Source of the DNA: Adiantum capillus-veneris
Taxonomy: Eukaryota; Streptophyta; Polypodiopsida; Polypodiales; Pteridaceae
Assembly: GCA_014529385.2 (NCBI GenBank)
Contig: CM043955.1
Coordinates: forward strand, 136,162,108 to 136,226,107
Direction of reading: 5' to 3'
DNA: 64,000 nucleotides
This document shows positions 8,053-20,568 of the stretch, piece after piece. Made by a program: the position numbers and the translations under genes. Each line of letters begins with the position of its first letter. The first letter of the stretch is position 1. The notes under the pieces were generated by a model, which had not been told where the DNA came from, did not search any database, and saw only the letters and a program-made list of their open reading frames with translations.

Positions 8053-11000
8053 TGCGAGACCCATGGGACCACCCTCAAAGTTGCCACGTGGAATTATAAT
8101 GGATCTATGCAACTTGATGTGGGCGCCTTTGAGGATAGTTTCAGGGGAAGAGACATCGTCTTCTACTCTGAGACACATCAGGCCCCTGGGCAGTCTATGC
8201 CTCACATTAGTGGATATAGATGGGAGACTGCCTATAGACAGGAGACACGATCAGAGCACAGAGGGCAGGGATCAGGAGGAGTGGCAGTGTTATTCAGGGA
8301 GGAGTTGCAGCCATTGATACATATAGGCCTCAGAGATGAGCAAGCTAGGTACATGTGGGTGAGACTGAGAGCAGAGACAGACAGATATCTTTACACTGCT
8401 ATTTGCTACTTTCCCCCGAGCACGTCAGTGTATGCACCACCCAGAGGACAGTCTCCTTTCTCTATTTTGGATGATGACATATGGGAGTTCTCTAGAGATG
8501 GTGACATCATCATTCTAGGGGGTTTCGATGCTAGGATTGTCCATCATCAGACAGTATTTTATGATACTTTAGAGGAGATGCTGAGAGAGCTGGATGCTGC
8601 AGAGACATGCCTATCCAGACTATCACAAGATGGAGAACACACTGAGTATGGACGACACTTGATAGACATGGGGACTGCATATGGATTGGCCATCTTGAAT
8701 GGCCTACAGAGATTTCCCGCTTCAGGGGGTTTTACATGCTTTCCACACAGACAAGCACAGTGGATTATGTCATGGCACAGCCGAGCCTCATCTCTAGTAT
8801 CCAGGATCTCACGGTTGGACCCATACCTATTGGTGTGGCAGTGGCTCATACTCTTGTGTCAATGACCATCTCTTTTCAGTTTAGTGTAGCACACAGGCTA
8901 CAGACAGCAGCCCCTACTCGCTACACCTTCACGCATGAGACGGACTCTGTATACATAGATGGGATCTACAGACGCCTATGCACAGAGGAGCCAGGGCGAC
9001 CTTTGGAGGAGCTTACTACTATGTTGACACAGACACTACATGATGCAGCAGCAGAGGCATACCCACATACCCAGCCTGAGCAGAGACGCCGTTCGGGGAG
9101 CATGCTCCAGAACAGTTGGTATGTTGAGGAATGCCGGGACACTAGAGCTAGACTTTAGAGGGAGGTGCTTTTGGGGGACACCACTCACAAACAGTCACAG
9201 ATTGACTTCCGACGCCTAGTGCGGCGGAAGAAGAGGGCATTTTTGGCTCGGCTAGAGCAGGATCTATATCAGCTATTCTTGAGTCAGGACTCACGTGAGG
9301 CATGGCGGCTCTTTCAGGAGCACTCTCCCCCCCTGCCATCACTTCTACAGAGGATTGGGGCCAGTACGCATCATCTCTGTACACAGTTCCTGAGCAGCCC
9401 CCCCTTCCCAACCCTCCCGATCCATGCCCACACACATGTGCTTTTTTCACGGCGGAGATGGTGAGGAAGGCCATTGACAGGATGAGGACTGGGAGAGCAT
9501 ACGATCATGATGGTTTAGTGGCTGAGCATTTCACGCATGCCAGAGATCTTCTAGCAGAGCTTCTAGCAGTGATGTTTAACCGTGCCATGTGTGAGGGTTT
9601 GCCTGATACTTGGAGCCTATCTACTATTGTACCTATCTTCAAGTCGGAGACCCTATGGAGCTTGGGAATTATCGCACTATCATGATTGGACACACATTGG
9701 CACGGTTGTATGCATCTATTCTTGAGCAGCAGCAGCTGAGTAGATGGGCAGAGAGGGAGGGGATACGAGCAGCCGGGCAGGCAGGGTTCAGGAGGGGTTT
9801 TTCTACTCTTGACCATATCTTGACACTCAGAGCCATCATTGAGGAGGGTAGATCGCGTGGGAGACGGATCTATTGTAGCTTTGTGGATTTCCGCAAAGCA
9901 TTTGACACAGTGCCTAGAGCTAGATTGATGTGCAGATTACAGCAGATGGGAGTACCCATAGAGCTCATTTGGGGGGTCATGGCATTATATAGGTCAGTAG
10001 TGGGGCAGGTACGCACCTCAGAGGGTCTATCCACATCGATTCACTCCACTATTGGGGTGAAGCAGGGCTGTCCGCTCTCTCCTACTCTATTTGGTATGTA
10101 TGTGGATGAGGTTTCTGACTACACTGAGAGAGATGGTGATAGAGGTGCACAACTTGCAGGGACATGGATTCCATTATTGTTATATGCTGATGATATTGTG
10201 TTGATCTCCGACTCTCCGGAGGGGATGCAACGTCACTTGCATGCTTTGAATAGGTTTGCTCAGGAAAGTGGTTTGTCCGTCAACCTTGGTAAAACCAAGG
10301 TCATGGTATTTAATACCACCCCACAGTGGATCAGGAGGTCAGCGCCAGCATTCACATACGGCCAGGAGACTGTGGAGTATACTGATGCGTACACTTACCT
10401 CGGAGTGCAGCATTTTCATCGAGGAGGGAAGCAGAGACTAGACTGACCAGAGCCCATGCAGCATTGGGTAGATTGGAAAGGATGTGTTCACAGGTTCAGT
10501 TTTAGGAGCCTCGGACGAAGCTTTGGCTCTTTGACACTGTGGTGGCTTCTGCATTGCTTTATGGAGCTGAGATTTGGGAACCTTCATTGGATCATCACGG
10601 GAGGAGGCCGCAGTGATGGATGGGGGGACATGGAGAAGCCTCTGGTCTCTATGATCTCGCGGCTCATTAGAGCCAAGGCCTCAGTACCACGTGCTATTGT
10701 TCGAGCAGAGCTAGCTGCCCCCCCACTAGTGGTTGGGGCTGTCACCAGATTTGTCTCCTTCATACACCGCATGTGGGAACTTTCCAGAGACAGATATGCC
10801 CGCCTTGCACTTGAGTCCTCTCGACAGTTAGCCATGCAGGGAGATACAACATGCTGATGACATCATGGTTTCAGGCGCATGGGTTCAGCATAGACAGATT
10901 GCCTCCCTTCCAGTACTCACTGGATGCACCCTCTCCGACTCTTACACAGTCCGAGATCACCAGGCTCATCCGCCAGGACTTGACTCAACTGGACACCAGG

Positions 11001-11708
11001 AGGACATGGATACAGCTAGCACAGGAGCTGGGCACGAAGATGGCTTTCTACAGAGAGCATCTCCTCCAGCTTACGGTTGATGGTTTTGTGACGAGGCCCA
11101 GATACATGGACACCCACTTGTCTCATGGGATACGATGTGCTATCGGCAAGATACGCACATCTTCACACCAGCTGCGGATCGAGACTGGGAGATACAGCGG
11201 AGTACCAGTAGAGGCCAGGACATGCCCCTTGTGTGACATCTAGCCTGAGAAAGAGTTGCACTACACATGCCACTGCCCCGTCCACTACGAGATACGAGGC
11301 CGCTTCCATTGCTTGTTCAGAGAGGGCTTTGGACCATTGTCATGCAGTACGAGGATCAGAGATGCTTGGGTTTGTTTTTGCTCGAGCTATGCAGACACAG
11401 AGAGAGCCCGATGAGATAGCCAGTCTCAGAGACAGATCACAGATTTCTTTAGAGCTGCCACTAGACACCCGGAGGAGTTACTACCACAACAGAGCTCGTT
11501 GTCTCACACCAGATGCACACTGATCGACCGAGCGACTGAGTTGGGGAGATCCAGACGCCCACGACTGCGGAGGACTACACATCATCGGTGGAGGCTGCAT
11601 TAGAGGATTCGGATCACTTTGGCTCGACATGCACGACGCCCGGTCAGACTACTGACCATGGAGGAGATTGACGAGATCCGCCAGCGACCGATGCTGGATC
11701 TCTTGTGA
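8050..11708 (+). pseudogene. LINE-1a ORF2, endonuclease-reverse transcriptase (broken)
   Basis: The endonuclease spans about 8085-8900 (TWNYNG, YSETHQ, STVDYVM). Two active-site motifs are altered: GGDFNAR reads GGFDAR, and the SDH motif reads AHT. The RT core is at 9640-10440, with GFRRGFSTLDHI, FVDFRKAFDTV, KQGCPLSPTLFGMY and YADDIVLIS. The C-terminal region has a CPLC finger remnant near 11220. Frameshifts occur near 8755, 9340 and 9640, an in-frame TAG is near 9157, and the thumb region breaks at 10441. The final stop matches the RPMLDLL end of LINE-1b. Confidence 0.88.
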
Positions 11709-11908
11709 TCTAGCTATCCCAGCTAGCTGCTTAGTTCACACCTAGTAGTTTAGGATTCCATAGTATTTTATTGTGACATTTGTCATTTCATTTTCATTTT
11801 TGTCATCTTGTTACTCTGACTCTGACTTTGTATCAGATCCACCACATTGTAACTTTTTGGTCTCATAGGTCACTTTGGCCTTTTGAAGACGTTAATATAA
11901 CATTTCAT

Positions 11909-14171
11909 TTCTCTCTCCCCCTTCCGCACACGCGAACTCTCACATGGTATCAGTCGCCAGTACTTGGGAGATTTTGCGATCCAGCACCTGTTGAGGCCTA
12001 GCGCTAGCTTTCTGCAGCATTCCGTCATGGAAAGTGCAGATTTTCAGCCTAGTGTTTTTAAGCCAGGTGGTGTTTTTGCAGATCTTGCCAGTTCTGAGGG
12101 CGCTTCGGCATCAGGTTCTCCTCCCATGGATCAGATCAGCCAGCGTTTCTGCAAATCTGCCTGCAAGAGGGGGGGGGGCCATCTTCTGGACAACTTCCAT
12201 CGCGAAGGAATGCTTTGCCACCTACGTTTTTGCAAGCAACCATCAGATCTGCTGTTTCTATTCCTAGCGCAACACTTCTGGGACTAACTCGTTGCCGGAA
12301 CACCCCTCCTACTTGCCTTTTTGGCCACATCTGGCGTTTTTGGCAATCAGCAGCGTTTGGATAGCAGAGGGGGGCAGCATCAGCCTTGGCCCATTGGATC
12401 TTGCCTTCCTACCCGGCTTGGCATTCGGTGCCTTGTCGCCGACAATCCTCTTCAATCCTTCAGATTTTCAGCCATAAACACCTGCTGTTTTCTTTGTTAC
12501 TTTGATTCCCCACCCTCCCCACACCCCCTGCACCGCTCCGGACCCTGCCGGGAGCGTACGAGCACACTGAAAATCGCTGGACAGCAGTGTTTTCATCACC
12601 TCGCAGTTGCGTTTTTGGGTGGACAGCAGCCACATGGCTTATGTTTTTCTCGGAGGATGAAGCACCATCCGGTGGTGTTCCATGCGATCTCTCAGTGACT
12701 GTTGCAGTACACGGTATCGTTGAAATCGGCTTGATCATACACGGGCGTACGATCCTTGGGAGATCCATTCATTCCAGCCATCATTCGGCGGTTGCGCACT
12801 CCAGATGGAGTGGTGACTTGTGGTTTGCTATGGACACACCTATGCACTCATCGGAGGAGTTCACACAAGATATGGCGATGCTCATGGCATATGGGATTCC
12901 GGCATTCCCAGAGAAGACCACCATATTGGGTGGACAGACACTTACCACTTAACCTCGACACGTCAGATCACTTGCTTACACAAGAGCATCTACATGGACT
13001 TAGGGAGAGGATCTTGGATCTTTTCTTGGATAGGTTCATTGCTTGAATCTGCAAACTGGAGTGGGACTTTAGTGCTTTGGACTCTCTTGGAAAGTTTACC
13101 AGCGAGATGCGGGAGATCAGGCATCCCGTGACTATATTCGGAGTCACCCGGAGTTTTGGCTTGGATGGTAGTGTAGTTGCTCCGCTACACTCATTTTGGA
13201 TTGCTACCTTGAGAGTGGCTTTCACTCACCATCGGTAACCTTACCGCAGACTTATCCCCCGACCTGGGCAGTAGGCCACTCCCAGCTCATTCACAGTAAG
13301 AGCCACACCGAGAGGTGGTTTGGTGGCGTTGTTGGTGCGGATTCTGTTTTGGTTGACACTAGAGGATTGGAGGCAGGAGATACAGGCAAGATGACGCAGA
13401 CAGTTTGGTTTGGCCTTTCCTCTTCTCAGAAGATCTTCACAGCGCAGACCTCTCAGTCTGGCTCCCCTTCTTCATATAGGATGATTACGGTGCAGACAGC
13501 TTGGTCTGCGCACACCTCTTCTCAGAGACCCTTCATAGCGCAGACTGTTGAGTCTGGCTTTCCCCTCATCTTGGATTACCCTACTTACTGACAGGACACC
13601 ATCTGGTGGTCGTCCGTGTTGTCTCTTGGTGATTGCTTCATCTTACGGTAGCTTCTATATTGCAGACTGTTTAGTCTGGCTTTCCTTGTTTCGGAGGACG
13701 TTTATAGCGCAGATTACTGCATTTGGCCTTCCCGGAGTTTTTTCACAGCTTAGCCACTTGGCCACACTGGGTTACAGGTTCATGCATTGACATGCTTCCG
13801 ATCATTCTCATGATGGTTCTTGGGCTTTCGCATTTTCTCCAGACGGTTTTTGACTACAGACACCACAGATCCTATTGGGCAGGACACTTGTAGGTCTATT
13901 GGCACTTCTTTACGACAAGGAGTTGTTTTCACACTCAGTTCGGGACCTTCACGTAGTATTTCACCATGTATCGGAGGAGTATAGCAGTTTGCTACACTGC
14001 TCGTGACGGCACTTTACCATGGAGATCTCTCAGAGGTTGTGACACCCCAGACTGCTGCTACACTCGTGCAGTTTGCGGGAGTATTTACCTTCAGTGGACA
14101 TGGCAATAGACATCATCATCATTTGCCTCAGATCTTCGGCTTCACGCGGTTTGTTCACCATCAGGTGCTGA
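11909..14171 (+). other. Unassigned region between LINE-1a and element B
   Basis: About 2.2 kb without a credible gene. A TGGTATCAG word at 11945 resembles the start of a tRNA-iMet primer site, so this may be the interior of a degraded LTR element, but no LTR pair or pol motif is visible. It contains a G9-10 run near 12170 and the 48-bp repeat array at 13396-13720. Confidence 0.4.
13396..13725 (+). repeat. 48-bp repeat array with GCAGAC-N6-GTCTGG hairpins
   Basis: GCAGAC occurs at 13396, 13444, 13492, 13540 and 13662, with a GCAGAT variant at 13709. The first four are spaced exactly 48 bases. Most units carry the complement GTCTG(G/C) six bases downstream, forming a short hairpin. The period is 16 codons and one frame reads repeated FxAQTxxSG-like peptides. 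Confidence 0.7.
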
Positions 14172-14176
14172 GAGGG
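14172..14176. repeat. Target site duplication of element B (left), GAGGG
   Basis: GAGGG lies directly before LTR start TGAAACTAATTTG, and the same five bases follow the right LTR at 20200-20204. A 5-bp duplication is normal for gypsy and copia integration and fixes both ends of element B. Confidence 0.85.
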
Positions 14177-15447
14177 TGAAACTAATTTGACTATTTTGTT
14201 TCTAATTTCTATTTTCTAGAATTAGGACATGTGCACAAGTTAACTAATAAGTTAAGGAATCACAGATCTGTAAGAAAAGCCATCAGGAAACAGACAACTC
14301 TGGTGTGTCATATGATGTGTAACAAGAAGCACCGTGAAGGAGTTGGCTTGTTAGTTCGGTGGGAGAAGACCAGGTAATGGTGGTCCCTGATGAGTCACAA
14401 GATGGGTGACAGGTTCATCGGTAAGGGGACACACTAAGGGTCTAAGGAGGAAATCCGAACTGAGTAAGAAAATACGCGTAAGAACGCAAGCACAAGAATA
14501 AAGATGGGTTCAATGAAGCTTTTTACGAAAAGCAGGAACAATCGCGGGAAGGCAGACGCTTTCCCGCGAGGAATCTATGTTTGCATTGCATTCGTACATT
14601 TGGTTGCATCCAGGGACGCTTGGGAAGTGTTGTTAAATGCATTGGTTTTAACTTATAAGGTTTTATTGAGTTTTTGGGCAGGTTTAGACCAATTTTAAAA
14701 TATGCCGGCCGCCCACTTAATAAGTGGGCAGCCACTTAGAAGATAAAGCAACAAAACCAGCCGGCGAATTCTCTCTCCCTATTTCGGGTAGAACAGCGCA
14801 AAAAAAAAAAAAAAAAAAAAAAAAAGGCCGCGATCTCTACGCGAGCAGTTATTCGTGCCACGGCCAGGGAGCTATAAAAGCACCACATGCCCTCACTCAC
14901 GGGAGGTACCAACATCAGCAAGAGAAGACTCTACCGCAAGAGATCGCGAGACTACGAAGCACGGAAGCCGCTTTTCTCGCGCAAGAGCGACAGGTGTCTA
15001 TTGTGGATTCGCCATACGAATTGTTGTCGCGTGTTTGTGTGGTTTGTATTGCAGGAATCTCCCGTCTTACGGGAAGGCCCTTCACGGGAAGTACGGCTTC
15101 ACGCCTAAGTCCCTTACGGGAAAGTACGGCTTCACGCCTAAGTCCCTTACAGGAAAGTACGGCTTTGTGCCTAAGTCCCTTACGGGAAGGAACGGCCTTG
15201 TGCCCAAGCCCTTTACGGGAAAGCATGACCTTCGGGTCTAAGATTACAGAACGGAGGGGTTTCCTCGGGTTCTCGTGCTTGTATAAGAATTCTCCCTGAG
15301 TAAAAGAATACTCTTAACGGGGGGGGGGGGACCAGCCCATCTTTTGGTCCCCAATACCGTGTCGATCTTCTCCCTTCTCTCATGTTTGCAAAGTATTATA
15401 ATTTTCAGATTTTCTAAGTGCTCGTGTACCGCTCCCGTTTTGTGACA
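14177..15447 (+). repeat. Left LTR of element B
   Basis: Runs from TGAAACTAATTTG to TTTTGTGACA. Contents include the hairpin CCCACTTAATAAGTGGG at 14712-14728, an A26 tract at 14800-14825, and five 33-bp repeat units at about 15056-15240. The G11 run near 15320 is also shared with the right LTR. Confidence 0.9.
15056..15240 (+). repeat. 33-bp tandem repeats in LTR of element B
   Basis: About five units of a 33-base period built on CCCTTACGGGAAAGTACGG. Each unit contains the self-complementary word TCCCTTACGGGA. The right LTR has the same array at about 19807-19990. Its place near the LTR 3' half suggests the R-U5 leader of the RNA, but no function is shown. Confidence 0.85.
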
Positions 15448-15448
15448 G

Positions 15449-15460
15449 TGGTATCAGAGC
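15449..15460 (+). other. Primer binding site, tRNA-iMet (element B)
   Basis: TGGTATCAGAGC lies one base after the LTR end. It is a perfect 12-base complement of the 3' end of plant initiator tRNA-Met, the usual primer of plant LTR retrotransposons. Confidence 0.92.
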
Positions 15461-15654
15461 ATGGTCTCCTCTCTTTCTCTGTAAAGGAGGACGACTCTCG
15501 GAAGAGACGGGAAGAAGCCATGACAAGCCAAGAGAGAAGTAAGTAGGCGGAAACCTAAGTCCTGCAGGAAAAGCTCGTAGAGTTGGAATTTTTTTTTTTC
15601 TCTCTGCAAGAAGGCGACACAAGACTTGGGATTCTCTGAGAAGGCGACAAGAGC

Positions 15655-15990
15655 ATGATGCTCAAGAAACTAGAGAATCTGAGAAGCGGAATGCTCAAGA
15701 TACTTCAGAACCCAGAAGATATCCATGAACATCAATCGAGAACCATAGCCAAGAAATCCCGTCATTTCGGGAAGGATATGAAGAAGGTCTCTAGACCTAG
15801 GAACACTCCAGTCAAGCTTGATACTTTTGACGGAAGGGAAGATGTCCTGAAAGCTACTGCTTTTATTCGACAGTTTGAAGTTGCCTTTGCAAATGGCAAT
15901 TTCTGAGAAGTGTCGAAGGTGAGGCATGTGACCAAACACCTCCAGGGCATTGCAAGTATTTGGTGGTATACCAAAGCTCTGCAAGGAACT
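15655..15990 (+). pseudogene. Gag remnant of element B
   Basis: An 83-codon ORF (ends 15906) contains VKLDTFDGREDVLKATAFIRQFEVAFANGNF. This aligns with the gag of elements A and D (TFSGFEDKTKALTFLQQFDTA and FDAAYAGGNF). After a TGA it continues in frame with VSKVRHVTKHLQG, a decayed version of SKIRKAATFLKG. Beyond about 16050 no coding similarity is visible. Confidence 0.75.
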
Positions 15991-18906
15991 TACAACAACA
16001 ATTCAAGGCTGAATTCTCCGACAAATTTTTTTTCCTCTACGCTTTGAGGAGGGCATTCAAGAAGATTGGGATTGGTTTGCCCAATAGGAACATGAGCGAG
16101 TCAAAGCAAGGAGTGGTTCGCTCTTGCCAAGGTAGGTCCATTCTTGATCCTCTCTGAGGAAGGAAAGATGAACAAATTTAACGAAGGACTTTTGCCCGAA
16201 TTTTGTAAACCCATCTGCAAGATACTTTGCAGCAGATGGTGGAGTCAGCAATAAAAGCTGAAAGTGTACACCTTGATGTACATAAAATACAATCCCTGCA
16301 GTGGGACGAGAACCATTGAACACAGAAACAACGAATTTTTGTTACCTCTCCTCGAAGGATACATTGCTATCCGGAGAAAGTTTGGAGTAACAGAACTCCA
16401 TCTAACTCCTGAATTTTTGACCCTCAAACTTTAAGTGAGAGGGCAGATCTTTGATCAAAGTTAAATCTTTGAGGAACTCATAAAATGCGTATTGCTTTTA
16501 TGCACGACATATGCACGTGTCTAACCAGGACAATCACTCTCGAGTGTTGAGTCAGAACATTGTTTTATACGATGAATTGCTTTGCTTAACCATCCGGAAG
16601 GCCCATGATTGATCTGGTATTCGGTAGTTCTCCAACAAATTGCTTGCTAGTGCGGGTAGGAAATTATGAAGGAACCATTCTGAGCTTTCAAGCAAAGAAC
16701 AACTTTTATCAAGCTTAAGTACCTTACAAACCAACACTCCCTACCCGGTAAGGGAAGACCAATCTTTGCAAGGAAGAGATGCTGCTGCAGATTTCAGCCG
16801 TAAAGAAGACGTTGCCGGTGATGCCCATGGCTGCCCCCAGTGTACCAGATGTCGTCAAGACCCAATGCGCGAGTTCCCTCGCGAAGAAGTGCCTACGGAG
16901 CGTGTTTTCATCGCAACAAGCTGCTGTTTTTCTCTGTTTTCAGCCCATAAACGTCGTAGACGGGGCTGATTTACGAGAAGGAACCCGAGAACACACCTCT
17001 TTTGTGTGTAGGATTGGAAGAGAGGATTTTCTATGCAGAGATCTCTTCCGGGGAATTGCTTTTTTGAGAACCGAGTTGCGTTACGAGCGTCGTGACTTTG
17101 AAGGTACGATTTTTATGTTATGATCTCTTAAGTATTTGATTGCAGGTGTACTTCCTCTTCCTGAGGGAGTAGGAGCAGAGGAAGGCATGAGCCTCTGCAA
17201 GATAAAAGTGCTCTAAGGAACTAGAGCCAGATCAGCCCAAGGGTTTCGTACCCAAGTTCGGGAAGCAGATCCACGGATTGAAGAGAGGTAGACTCTCAAG
17301 ATGTGATCCGGAAGTTGAAATTCCTAAGGAAAGGACTTCGTGTCCAAGAAAGCGGAGTTACTCTGCAGGAACAGGACTCTGGAAACAGTCGGAAAAGCGT
17401 TGCAGGGATGCCATGCCCTGAGTAGGACGGTAGAAAGGAAGGAACCATTCCGAGATTCCAAGCAAAGAAAAGCTTTCATTAAGCTTGAATACTCTTTAAG
17501 CCCACACCCCCTACCCGGTCAGGGAGGACATGGTAGTGCTTTTCGCACAAATGAATGAACACTCTCTTTATGAGAGAAGGAACAAGCGACGACTACGGCC
17601 TGTGCTCGAGGAATCCAAGGATTGAAATCCTAGTTATTTAATGAGCGGGTTTTGCTCTAAGATTGAGCCAAGGGATCGTCAAGTTGAGGGTCTTCGCTCT
17701 AAGGATCTTACGAAGGGAAGGTAATTTCCTAGGTTCACCAAAACTCTAACACAGCTTAAGAATTATGTACACCTTTGGATACATGGATAACACACGAAGA
17801 TGCAGACCTATGCCAAGGAACTGGACGAGAGTTTGTTATACTCTCTTGAGCGCCTTTTTATGCGCAAGGATATTCCGACACGAGAATTAGATGTGTTCGG
17901 TAGAAGGATTCTCTACAGAGAAGAGGTTTTCTGATGGTCGTTGATTATTGAGTACGCTATGTGCTTTTATTATTACAGTAGCAACTTTTGGTTGCGGTAT
18001 ATGTTTCTCCATGAGCAGGTCAAGTAGCATTTACACGCTGCTGGAATAAATTCGAACTATTATGTTCGTAAGAGTAAAATTTGCCAACCATTTTAAAATG
18101 GTAAGAATTACCTTAACCACATATGGGAGAACATCCTTGAGATCCAAAGCGGGTTCACCCTTAAGTGGGCCAAGTTTGAACTTATGTTCACAGAATGGTA
18201 TGGCTAGAATTTTATATGCCTAAGATTTTGCGAGGAATCCTAGATGCTTGCAAGGATGGCCTCTGCAAGGAAGAGACGCTAGTAGGCGTCACGAGAACAC
18301 TGCTAGTGGTAATAACTTACAGGAGGAAAAGATTGGAAGGAAGTGCCGCTGTGCACAAGGAATCTTCGGATTGGAACCGCTCGCCTACGTTGAGTGACGG
18401 CCCGAAACAAGAACCTTCTTTAAGGTGATCGAAGACCTTGTTTGTGAAGGAAGATATCGAAATTAATACTCTTATGATTTGGGCATTCCCTATGTGGGAG
18501 GACACAAGAGGTTTAATACCCTCTGGACTAACAGCGCAGGATTATGCGCAAGGACAAATGCCTAGATTGATTTCTAGGAGGATTATTCTTCTCTGGATTG
18601 AGAAGGTGGAATTGAGTTAACAGATTCTCGGATAAGGAAACTTCCAATCTGTTGGAAAGACGCGAATGACGAGTTCTTACATGGCTCGTAAGTTTGATGA
18701 ATGGTGAAGGATATCCTCGAGGTACTAGAGGAAGGACATGAACCGGTAAGGTAAGTATTGAATTCTTGAATTTTATTTAAATTAATTTTTAAGCTCTCTT
18801 TTGAGAAAGGACTAGCTCAACTCACCATTGAGTAAGATTTGGAATCTTTCCGGTTTCTCCCTTGCAATTCAGTTGGACCTCTACAGTTGAGGACATCTGT
18901 TTATAA
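15991..18906 (+). other. Non-coding interior of element B
   Basis: About 2.9 kb of plus-strand purine-rich sequence with only short frames and no pol motif. A roughly 95-base segment at 16668-16757 recurs in diverged form at 17436-17528 (both hold GGAAGGAACCATTC and end at CCCTACCCGGT). The interior may supply packaging or spacer sequence only. Confidence 0.6.
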
Positions 18907-18916
18907 GTGAGAGGGA

Positions 18917-20199
18917 TGAAACTAATTTGACTATTTTGTTTCTAATTTCTATTTTCTAGAATTAGGACTTTAATAAGAAATGTGCACAAGTTAACTAATA
19001 AGTTAAGGAATCACAGATCTGTAAGAAAAGCCATCAGGAAACAGACAACTCTGGTGTGTCATATGATGGGTGACAAGAAGCACCGTGAAGGAGTTGGCTT
19101 GTTAGTTCGGTGGGAGAAGACCAGGTAATGGTGGTCCCTGATGAGTCACAAGATGGGTGACATGTTCATCGGTAAGGGGACACACTAAGGGTCTAAGGAG
19201 GAAATCCGAACTGAGTAAGAAAATACGCGTAAGAACGCAAGCACAAGAATAAAGATGGGTTCAATGAAGCTTTTTACGAAAAGCAGGAACAATCGCAGGA
19301 AGGCAGACGCTTTCCCGCGAGGAATCTATGTTTGCATTGCATTCGTGCATGTGGTTGCATCCAGGGACGCTTGGGAAGTGTTGTTAAATGCATTGGTTTT
19401 AACTTATAAGGTTTTATTGAGTTTTTGGGCAGGTTCAGACCAATTTTAAAATATGCCGGCCGTCCACTTAATAAGTGGGCAGCCACTTAGAAGATAAAGC
19501 AACAAAACCAGCCAGCGAATTCTCTCTCCCTATTTCGGGTAGAACAGCGCAAAAAAAAAAAAAAAAAAAAAAAAAAAGGCCGCGATCTCTACGCGAGCAG
19601 TTATTCGTGCCATGGCCAGGGAGCTATAAAAGCACCACATGCCCTCACTCACGGGAGGTACCAACATCAGCAAGAGAAGACTCTGCCGCAAGAGATCGCG
19701 AGACTACGAAGCACGGAAGCCGCTTTTCTCGCGCAAGAGCGACAGGTATCTATTGTGGATTCGCCATACGAATTGTTGTCGCGTGTTTGTGTGGTTTGTT
19801 TTGCAGGAATCTCCCGTCTTACGGGAAGGCCCTTCACGGGAAGTACGGCTTCACGCCTAAGTCCCTTACGGGAAAGTACGGCTTCACGCCTAAGTCCCTT
19901 ACGGGAAAGTACGGCTTTGTGCCTAGGTCCCTTACGGGAAGGAACGGCCTTGTGCCCAAGCCCTTTACGGGAAAGCATGACCTTCGGGTCTAAGATTACA
20001 GAACGGAGGGGTTTCCTCGGGTTCTCGTGCTTGTATAAGAATTCTCCCTAAGTAAAAGAATACTCTTAACGGGGGGGGGGAGGACCAGCCCATCTTCTGG
20101 TCCCCAATACTGTGTCGATCTTCTCCCTTCTCTCATGTTTGCAAAGTATTATAATTTTCAGATTTTCTAAGTGCTCGTGTACACTCCCGTTTTGTGACA
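18917..20199 (+). repeat. Right LTR of element B
   Basis: Matches the left LTR with about 20 substitutions and a 12-base indel near 18966. It ends TTTTGTGACA and is followed by the duplicated GAGGG. The conserved hairpin arm is mutated here (TCCACTTA instead of CCCACTTA). Confidence 0.9.
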
Positions 20200-20204
20200 G
20201 AGGG

Positions 20205-20490
20205 GGTGTTAAGACTTACACCACTTTGTGCTTCACACAGGTCTAGGGCACTTCCTTGTATGGCTATTGTCTCCGGGCTGGCAAAGGTTGTACCTTGTTC
20301 GGCCAACCGATTTTGGGGCTGGCCGTGCACTTGAGTTTGGTGCCCACCTTGGGCACTCATATATATGGGGCCAAGGGGGTACACATTTCTTTATCATCTG
20401 ATCATTGTACGGGTCTTTTGCTCTGGTAGTCATGGGGAGCTGATCGCCCCCTCTTCCCTACTCCAATGTTTTGGTTTGTGGTCTACTCTC

Positions 20491-20568
<78 letters not shown>

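Larger units (their letters stand above)
7114..11906 (+). mobile_element. LINE-1a, L1-like non-LTR retrotransposon
   Basis: Order: coiled-coil ORF1, then ORF2 with APE-type endonuclease, RT and a C-terminal CCHC finger, then a 3' UTR ending in a CATTT-type tail near 11888-11906. A 5'-truncated relative, LINE-1b, is at 30035-31895. ORF1 is intact and ORF2 is broken. The 5' end abuts the cut LTR of element A. Confidence 0.9.
14177..20199 (+). mobile_element. Element B, non-autonomous LTR retrotransposon
   Basis: Complete structure: two LTRs of about 1.27 kb, a tRNA-iMet primer site, a polypurine tract (GTGAGAGGGA at about 18907-18916) and target duplication GAGGG. The 3.47-kb interior encodes only a gag remnant and no RT or integrase, which fits a LARD-like element moved in trans. 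The LTRs share a hairpin and flanking words with element F, and both interiors end with CTACAGTTGAGGACA before the tract, so F is probably a relative that kept pol. LTRs differ at roughly 20 sites by eye. Confidence 0.88.

Noticed and set aside
11945-11953. TGGTATCAG as a primer site of a further LTR element
   Set aside because: Only nine bases match tRNA-iMet, and no LTR end, partner LTR or coding region supports it.
15056-15240. CRISPR-like array
   Set aside because: Units are direct tandem copies without unique spacers and lie inside an LTR in a eukaryotic context.
14504-15299. Overlapping ORFs within the LTRs of element B (64-191 codons), repeated near 19255-20051
   Set aside because: They translate LTR sequence, including an A-run (poly-Lys) and the 33-bp repeats, and have no codon or domain signal.
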